The notes below the pieces were generated by a model. It worked only from the letters and a program-made list of their open reading frames with translations. It had not been told where the DNA came from and searched no databases. Shown here one piece after another: positions 7,186 through 10,712 of a stretch of 10,712 nt of DNA (the stretch's first letter is position 1; every line of letters begins with the position of its first letter). The position numbers and the translations under genes are program-made. The DNA lies in the NCBI GenBank assembly GCA_023440975.1, contig JAEZRD010000030.1, positions 1 through 10,712 on the forward strand, read 5' to 3'. Source of the stretch: Methanobacteriota archaeon. GTDB lineage: Archaea; Methanobacteriota; Methanobacteria; Methanobacteriales; Methanobacteriaceae.

Positions 7186-7505
7186 TTTGATACTTCCTCT
7201 GTTTCTTGTGGAGGTTTTGGAAATACATAGTAAAATAAGTATTTTACGAATAATGCCACGATTATTCCTATAATTACTGCTAAAACTATTCCATGGAATT
7301 TCCATATATATCCTAGTCTATAAAATATTGCTAGGACTCCTATAGCTAGTACCGGTGTTGGGAATATCGCACTCACATCAAATGAGTATCTTATTGGCTT
7401 ATTCGGAAGCCAAGGTAATCCTAAACCTTTAGCAACGATTATAGAGACTATTATTGAAATTAAATAACCGAGCAATAAATATATTTCATTACCTTGAATA
7501 AACAT
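7182..7505 (-). CDS. ehaA: EhaA, first gene of the eha operon
   Basis: This 107-residue membrane protein has three hydrophobic segments (residues 7-28, 49-63 and 70-93) and a Pro/Glu-rich, charged C-terminus (PKPPQETEEVSK). It is the promoter-proximal gene of the leftward operon, with a TATA box about 25 bp upstream. There is no convincing ribosome binding site before the ATG, which fits a leaderless or very short-leader transcript, as is common for first genes in archaea. The four-base ATGA overlap with ehaB suggests coupled translation. The individual function is unknown. The identification is by position in a fifteen-gene cluster that matches eha in order and size. Confidence 0.83.
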   Translation of the reverse strand: MFIQGNEIYLLLGYLISIIVSIIVAKGLGLPWLPNKPIRYSFDVSAIFPTPVLAIGVLAIFYRLGYIWKFHGIVLAVIIGIIVALFVKYLFYYVFPKPPQETEEVSK

Positions 7506-7526
7506 GATATTATCTTTATGGCATAG

Positions 7527-7534
7527 TATATAAA
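7527..7534 (-). promoter_or_regulatory. TATA box for the eha operon
   Basis: The minus strand reads TTTATATA, a perfect match to the archaeal TATA-box consensus, centred about 25 bp upstream of the ehaA ATG. Initiation about 25 bp downstream would fall almost at the start codon and give a leaderless mRNA, in keeping with the missing ribosome binding site. A second candidate, TTTATAAG at 7545-7552, would give a leader of about 15-20 bases. The actual start site is not determinable from sequence alone. Confidence 0.55.
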
Positions 7535-7542
7535 TAAATTAT

Positions 7543-7558
7543 GTCTTATAAACAAGAC
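7543..7558. promoter_or_regulatory. Palindrome overlapping the eha promoter (candidate operator)
   Basis: The plus strand reads GTCTTATAAACAAGAC: perfect 5-bp arms (GTCTT/AAGAC) around a 6-bp spacer. It lies immediately upstream of the TTTATATA box and covers the second TATA-like element. A bound regulator here could control the whole hydrogenase operon. The arms contain the only G/C-bearing bases in a nearly pure A/T stretch, which raises the chance that it is a site. No regulator family is recognised. Confidence 0.35.
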
Positions 7559-7714
7559 AAAAAACTTATAAATAATAAAATATATGAAGATTTAAAACGA
7601 ATTTAAGGAAAAAATAAAAATTATACAAAATAAGATATAATAAAGTATAATTTATACAATTATCTCAAATCCAAAAATATACACATTAAAAGTAATACTA
7701 AAAAATATTAAAAA

Positions 7715-7733
7715 CCTTTTTTGTAAAAAAAGG
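7715..7733. other. Short 8-bp-stem hairpin in the intergenic region
   Basis: The sequence is CCTTTTTT, loop GTA, AAAAAAGG. It has a perfect eight-base stem but only two G-C pairs, so it would be weakly stable as RNA. It lies between the divergent promoters and does not follow any gene end, so it is unlikely to be a terminator for a gene seen here. It may be an incidental A/T-run structure. Confidence 0.3.
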
Positions 7734-7780
7734 AGTAATGATATATAATTTAAAAAAAATATTAAATAATATAACATAGA

Positions 7781-7788
7781 TTATATAA
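7781..7788 (+). promoter_or_regulatory. Candidate TATA box of the epimerase gene
   Basis: TTATATAA lies about 75 bp before the ATG of the rightward gene. This would place the transcription start near 7810 and give a leader of about 50 bases containing the AGGT ribosome binding site at 7850-7853. The surrounding sequence is so A/T-rich that other TATA-like elements are possible. Confidence 0.35.
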
Positions 7789-7860
7789 ACAACAATAAAT
7801 AAATTAAAAATATTAGATTAAAATAACAACAATTAAATAATGATTTTTTAGGTAATAATT

Positions 7861-8793
7861 ATGGAAAATAAAAATATAATCGTGACAGGTGGTCTAGGAT
7901 TTATTGGATCCCATATAGTCGATGAACTAGTGGAAAACAATAAGGTTACAATAATAGACAATTTATCAACAGGAAAAATGGAAAACTTGAAAAAACCAGA
8001 ACATCCAAACTTAACTTTAATAAAAGGAGACCTAAACGATTTGGAATTAAAACCAATATTAGAAGGTAACGAATATATTTTCCACCTTGCAGCAGCAGCA
8101 AGTGTACCTATGAGTGTTGAAAATCCAATGAATACACATATAAATAATGTTGATGCAACAGCAAAACTTTTAATAGCTGCAAAAGATGCGGAAATTAAAA
8201 AAATAGTATTTTCAAGCAGTAGTGCAGTTTATGGGGAAAACCCAAATATGCCTCTTAAAGAAACTGAACCTTATATGCCAACAAGCCCATATGCAGCATC
8301 TAAAGCAATAGGAGAATTATATCTTAAATCATTTACTGAAAGTTATGGATTAAATAGTACATCTTTAAGATATTTTAATGTTTTTGGACCAAAACAAGAT
8401 GTTAACTCACAATATGCAGCTGTAATTCCTAATTTTATTCATGCAATTATTCATAATGAACAACCTGTAATTTATGGTGATGGTGAACAAACACGTGATT
8501 TCATATTTATTAAAGATATTGTAAAAGCAAATATAGCTGCAGCTGAATCTGATTATAATGGAATTGTTAATGTAGCTGCAGGGGAAGCAATGACTATTAA
8601 TGAATTATATGAAATTATTGCTGAAGTTCTAGATACAGATATTAAACCTAAATATTTAGATGAACGCCCTGGCGATATTAAACATTCTTTTGCTAATACT
8701 GAAAATATGGAAAACATTAATTTCAGTGTTGATAAATCTAATTTTAAAAAACAATTACAAGAAACCGTTAAATGGTTTGAAACTCAATTATAA
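7861..8793 (+). CDS. UDP-sugar 4-epimerase (GalE/WbpP-like extended SDR)
   Basis: This 310-residue NAD-dependent nucleotide-sugar epimerase most likely interconverts UDP-glucose/UDP-galactose or their N-acetyl forms at C4. The N-terminal NAD-binding motif is G10-x-x-G13-x-x-G16 (GGLGFIG), with D33 at the end of the second strand (DNLSTG). The catalytic SSSS (118-121) and Y144-xxx-K148 (YAASK) follow, and then the substrate-domain motifs RYFNVFGP (170-177) and YGDGEQTRDF (205-214). The SVPMSVENP loop and the KQDVNSQYAAVIP segment look more like WbpP-type UDP-GlcNAc 4-epimerases than classical GalE, but substrate cannot be settled by sight; dehydratase members of the family are an alternative. 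UDP-GalNAc made this way would feed pseudomurein or surface-glycan synthesis. An AGGT ribosome binding site is 7 bases before the ATG. The gene is followed by strong T-tracts, so it is probably transcribed alone. Confidence 0.88.
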   Translation: MENKNIIVTGGLGFIGSHIVDELVENNKVTIIDNLSTGKMENLKKPEHPNLTLIKGDLNDLELKPILEGNEYIFHLAAAASVPMSVENPMNTHINNVDATAKLLIAAKDAEIKKIVFSSSSAVYGENPNMPLKETEPYMPTSPYAASKAIGELYLKSFTESYGLNSTSLRYFNVFGPKQDVNSQYAAVIPNFIHAIIHNEQPVIYGDGEQTRDFIFIKDIVKANIAAAESDYNGIVNVAAGEAMTINELYEIIAEVLDTDIKPKYLDERPGDIKHSFANTENMENINFSVDKSNFKKQLQETVKWFETQL

Positions 8794-8794
8794 A

Positions 8795-8850
8795 TTTTTT
8801 TTTACTCTTTTTTTAATTTTATTTTTTCTTTTACCCATTTACTTTTTTTT
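8795..8850 (+). terminator. Poly-T terminator region after the epimerase gene
   Basis: Runs of T follow the stop codon directly: nine (8795-8803), seven (8808-8814), then five or six around 8817-8827, and eight (8843-8850). No hairpin precedes them. Oligo-T tracts in the non-template strand are the typical intrinsic terminators in archaea, and the repeated runs suggest several successive termination points. Confidence 0.7.
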
Positions 8851-8856
8851 AAAACA

Positions 8857-8886
8857 AATCGATGTATAAAATATTATATATCGATT
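8857..8886. promoter_or_regulatory. Promoter of the surface-protein gene framed by ATCGAT inverted repeats
   Basis: A 30-bp near-palindrome starts with AATCGAT (8857-8863) and ends with ATCGATT (8880-8886). The A/T-only centre between the arms includes TATAAAAT (8865-8872) and TTATATAT (8874-8881), both TATA-box-like. Across the inner 28 bp each half has only two mismatches. A TATA box here would place transcription start near 8893-8905 and give a short leader before the gene at 8931. The arms flank the TATA element closely enough that a protein bound to them should compete with TBP. This is a candidate operator; the regulator is unknown. Confidence 0.5.
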
Positions 8887-8930
8887 AATCTAAACCTAAT
8901 AAACAATACCCCTAAAATAAAAAAAAATAT

Positions 8931-10532
8931 ATGGAGGTGGAAAAAATTAAAATTTCAAGAAATATTTTAACAATAAGCATTTTTCTAATTGTATTAATGA
9001 TTTCTATACCTGCAGTTTTAGCTGATGACAATACAACAACAAATACAAAGGAAATTAACATAGCAAATAATGTTAATAATTCTAATAATATACTCTTAGC
9101 CAATACTAATGAAAACATTACTAATAAAGAAAGTTCAAATAGCATTTCACCTAATGATTCTATCCAAAATGCAGTTAATTCAGCATCCTCTGGAAGTACA
9201 ATCTTATTAAATCCAGGAATATATAATCAAACTGGCATAACTGTTAATAAAGATTTAACATTTTATGGAAATGGTAATGCAACTTCAATAATTATTAACG
9301 GAAAAAACATTAATTCTTCAATATTTTCAGTTTCTAATGGTGCTACAGTAAGCTTTATCAATATAACTTTTATTAATGGTAACAGTACTGGAAGTGGTGG
9401 TGCAATAAACAGTTTAACTAGTCCAATAATCATAAACAATTGTATTTTTGATAATAATAATGCAGAAATTAATGGTGGAGCAGTTTCTGTTGATAATTCT
9501 ACTGTTAAAATCAGTAATTCAAAATTTAATAATAATTTTGCAAACTATGATGGTGGTGCACTAGCTACATCACGTATTGCTGGATCAAAAATAAGCAACA
9601 CAAGTTTTGACAATAATTCTGCAACAGGATGGGGTGGAACTATATATTCATGGTACTCTGGAATTACTATGACTAATATAACTATTATAAACAGTACAGC
9701 TGAAACTGGTGGTGCTATTTTCAATAGTGGAAACATTGTAATAACAAAGAGTAAATTTATTAACAATATTGCTCATGAAGGAGGTTTACTCTATAATTAT
9801 GCTAATAGTTCCATAATTAACAATTGTATAATTGAAAACAATACAGCTGTTAGTGGTAGTGATATCTATCTTTTCAGAACAAATACTAAATCTAATTTTG
9901 ATAATAATTGGTGGGGAGTGAATAATCCTGAAAATACTACAGAATACCCTGTTAATTGGACTAATAGATTTGTTTTAGATTTTGATAAGGAAATTAATTA
10001 TCCTTCCACTTGGTTAAATGTTAACACTAATATTACAGAAACAACAAATTCTGGAGTATTAACTGTTTCTCTTAAATCAAATACAAATGAAACTGTAAAT
10101 TTACCTGTTGATTTCACTCTAAATTTTAATAATCAAACATTTAATGCTGATTTAAATAATGGTAGTGTTAGTTTTAAGTTATTAAAAACTAGTGAAAATC
10201 AAACTATAATTACTACAGCAGATTATGAAAAATTATCTAATATTCTCAGTGCTTTAACTACAAATACTACTAATAGCACAAATACTACTAATTCCAGTAA
10301 CAATACTAATAATAATTCAAATAACAACAGTAATAGAAATAATAGAAATTCTAAAGAGAATATTCAAAAAATAGAAAATATTAAATTAACAAATAACTAC
10401 TCTGAAAGTAGTAATTGTTCAAATAATAGTGAAAAATCAATTAATAATATAAATATGGAAAAAACAGGAAATCCAATTGGATTAGTTATTCTAGCATTAT
10501 TAAGTATATTTATAACTAAAAGAAAAAAATAA
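8931..10532 (+). CDS. Secreted Asn/Thr/Ser-rich beta-helix adhesin-like surface protein
   Basis: This 533-residue predicted cell-surface protein has a signal peptide with a hydrophobic core at about residues 12-30 and cleavage likely after A31 (AVLA/DD). A low-complexity Asn/Thr/Ser stretch (32-75) follows. Residues 76-330 form a right-handed beta-helix of about seven coils with repeating GG(A/T/L) (157, 182, 208, 235, 260, 284; spacing 24-27) and FxNN elements, closed by NNWWGVNNP (325-333), a motif typical of methanogen adhesin-like proteins. A beta-sandwich-like region (about 350-430), an Asn/Ser/Thr linker (443-475) and a C-terminal anchor (TGNPIGL at 512-518, hydrophobic helix, KRKK end) complete it. 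Many NxS/T sequons suggest heavy glycosylation. It is short for this family. The ATG at 8931 lies inside the ribosome binding site; ATT 8946 is the better-spaced start and would give a classical basic n-region (KISRN). The ligand is unknown; attachment to host, protozoa or other cells is inference from family. Confidence 0.85.
   Translation: MEVEKIKISRNILTISIFLIVLMISIPAVLADDNTTTNTKEINIANNVNNSNNILLANTNENITNKESSNSISPNDSIQNAVNSASSGSTILLNPGIYNQTGITVNKDLTFYGNGNATSIIINGKNINSSIFSVSNGATVSFINITFINGNSTGSGGAINSLTSPIIINNCIFDNNNAEINGGAVSVDNSTVKISNSKFNNNFANYDGGALATSRIAGSKISNTSFDNNSATGWGGTIYSWYSGITMTNITIINSTAETGGAIFNSGNIVITKSKFINNIAHEGGLLYNYANSSIINNCIIENNTAVSGSDIYLFRTNTKSNFDNNWWGVNNPENTTEYPVNWTNRFVLDFDKEINYPSTWLNVNTNITETTNSGVLTVSLKSNTNETVNLPVDFTLNFNNQTFNADLNNGSVSFKLLKTSENQTIITTADYEKLSNILSALTTNTTNSTNTTNSSNNTNNNSNNNSNRNNRNSKENIQKIENIKLTNNYSESSNCSNNSEKSINNINMEKTGNPIGLVILALLSIFITKRKK
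8933..8939 (+). promoter_or_regulatory. Strong ribosome binding site that overlaps the first ATG
   Basis: GGAGGTG is a near-perfect complement of the archaeal 16S rRNA 3' end. The only nearby ATG (8931) overlaps it, so that ATG is too early to be served by it. The codon at normal spacing (6 bases) is ATT at 8946, in the frame of the surface protein. This site is what makes the start of the following gene uncertain. Confidence 0.65.
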
Positions 10533-10548
10533 AAAAATTGTTGAGAAT

Positions 10549-10712
10549 TTAATTTTCAGCATTAGATTTTGCTAATCTATTACGAAATTCTGAACTTTTT
10601 TTCATATTTTTATATTCTTCTTTTTTAGGGCATTTAAATTCTTGAACCATTAATATTTTATATTCATAATCTTCAGGTAAATTTTTATCTTTACCCTCAA
10701 TTAAGCCCCGAT
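10549..10712 (-). CDS. Unidentified protein, C-terminal 53 residues only (partial)
   Basis: An open frame on the minus strand enters from the right edge and ends with TAA at 10551..10549. The visible part is hydrophilic and rich in Lys and Glu. It includes the stretch LPEDYEYKILMVQEFKCPKK and ends in RLAKSNAEN. It has one cysteine and no membrane segment. The composition looks like normal coding sequence rather than an antisense shadow, and the frame is the only open one here. It converges on the surface-protein gene with 16 bp between the stops. A T-run on its strand just after the stop (positions 10537-10531 and beyond) would serve as terminator. I do not recognise the family. Confidence 0.6.
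   Translation of the reverse strand, partial: RGLIEGKDKNLPEDYEYKILMVQEFKCPKKEEYKNMKKSSEFRNRLAKSNAEN

Larger units (their letters stand above)
7506..7860. other. Divergent intergenic region, no gene seen
   Basis: This 355-bp, extremely A/T-rich stretch separates ehaA (leftward) from the epimerase gene (rightward). It holds the ehaA promoter, several TATA-like elements for the rightward gene, an inverted repeat GTATAA-T-TTATAC (7645-7657) and the hairpin at 7715-7733. I find no credible reading frame. A 13-codon frame at 7738-7779 has AAAGGAG only 2 bases before its ATG and is probably chance. A small RNA cannot be excluded, but no GC-rich structured segment, the usual sign in AT-rich genomes, is present. 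Confidence 0.7.

Noticed and set aside
6794..7273. 159-codon plus-strand open frame opposite ehaA/ehaB, and similar plus-strand frames at 628-855, 923-1138, 2487-2765, 3926-4192, 4241-4498, 4887-5126 and 6006-6380
   Set aside because: They are antisense to clearly coding eha genes, have no operon logic or good ribosome binding sites, and their sequences are what the complementary frames of AT-rich membrane-protein genes produce.
7186..7305. Upstream 40-codon extension of ehaB
   Set aside because: It lies within ehaA in another frame, reads as non-membrane sequence, and ATG 7185 has a good ribosome binding site and the typical ATGA overlap.
71..7505. Alternative identity as energy-converting hydrogenase B (ehb)
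   Set aside because: No full-length NuoM-like gene (EhbF) is present, and the NuoH-like gene lies four genes before the small subunit, which matches eha order; in ehb it follows the large subunit.
7738..7779. 13-codon frame after AAAGGAG in the intergenic region, as a possible leader peptide
   Set aside because: The ribosome binding site is only 2 bases from the ATG, the codons are plain A/T-rich sequence, and nothing downstream suggests attenuation.
9545..9766. Minus-strand 73-codon frame inside the surface-protein gene
   Set aside because: It is antisense to the beta-helix repeats and shows only the hydrophobic translation expected from complementing Asn/Ile-rich codons.
9331..9880. Possible DNA tandem repeat or CRISPR-like array in the surface-protein gene
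   Set aside because: The periodicity of about 75 bases reflects beta-helix protein coils. The DNA units diverge and there are no identical repeats with unique spacers.

Overview
The window is very AT-rich archaeal DNA. It carries the first fifteen genes of an eha operon (energy-converting [NiFe] hydrogenase A), the first ten codons of a sixteenth, a nucleotide-sugar epimerase gene, and an Asn/Thr/Ser-rich surface protein of the adhesin-like type. TATA-type promoters, GGTGA/GGAGG-like ribosome binding sites, poly-T stretches after genes and this gene set point to a hydrogenotrophic or H2/methanol-using methanogen of the Methanobacteriaceae. The low GC content and the small Asn/Thr-rich beta-helix surface protein suggest Methanosphaera or Methanobrevibacter. 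I cannot fix the species from the sequence.

Layout. Positions 7505 down to 1 (minus strand) hold ehaA-B-C-D-E-F-G-H-I-J-K-L-M-N-O and the start of ehaP. The genes are tightly packed, with overlaps or gaps of at most about 40 bp, so they read as one operon. EhaN (small subunit) and EhaO (large, Ni-Fe subunit) form the soluble catalytic module. EhaJ is the NuoH-like membrane anchor at the catalytic interface. EhaA-EhaI, EhaK and EhaL are small membrane proteins, several of which look like detached pieces of Mrp-antiporter or Mbh-type subunits. EhaM is a soluble protein of unknown role. The polyferredoxin EhaP starts at the left edge and continues outside. In known hydrogenotrophic Methanobacteriales, Eha uses an ion gradient to drive ferredoxin reduction with H2, to replenish intermediates of the methanogenic cycle. 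In a methanol-reducing organism the net direction could differ.

Positions 7506-7860 are a divergent, extremely AT-rich intergenic region with promoter signals for ehaA (leftward) and the epimerase (rightward). A 5-bp-arm palindrome overlaps one ehaA TATA candidate, and there is a short hairpin. No gene is visible there.

Positions 7861-8793 encode an extended-SDR UDP-sugar 4-epimerase, followed by poly-T terminator tracts. Positions 8851-8930 hold the surface-protein promoter, whose TATA region is framed by inverted ATCGAT repeats. Positions 8931-10532 encode a secreted, cell-anchored beta-helix protein whose ribosome binding site suggests an unusual AUU start. Positions 10549-10712 contain the 3' end of an unidentified convergent gene on the minus strand.

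The eha cluster is a known system. The less ordinary points are the unusual start and promoter of the surface protein, its C-terminal anchor motif, the palindrome at the eha promoter, and the degenerate antiporter-like subunit EhaH.
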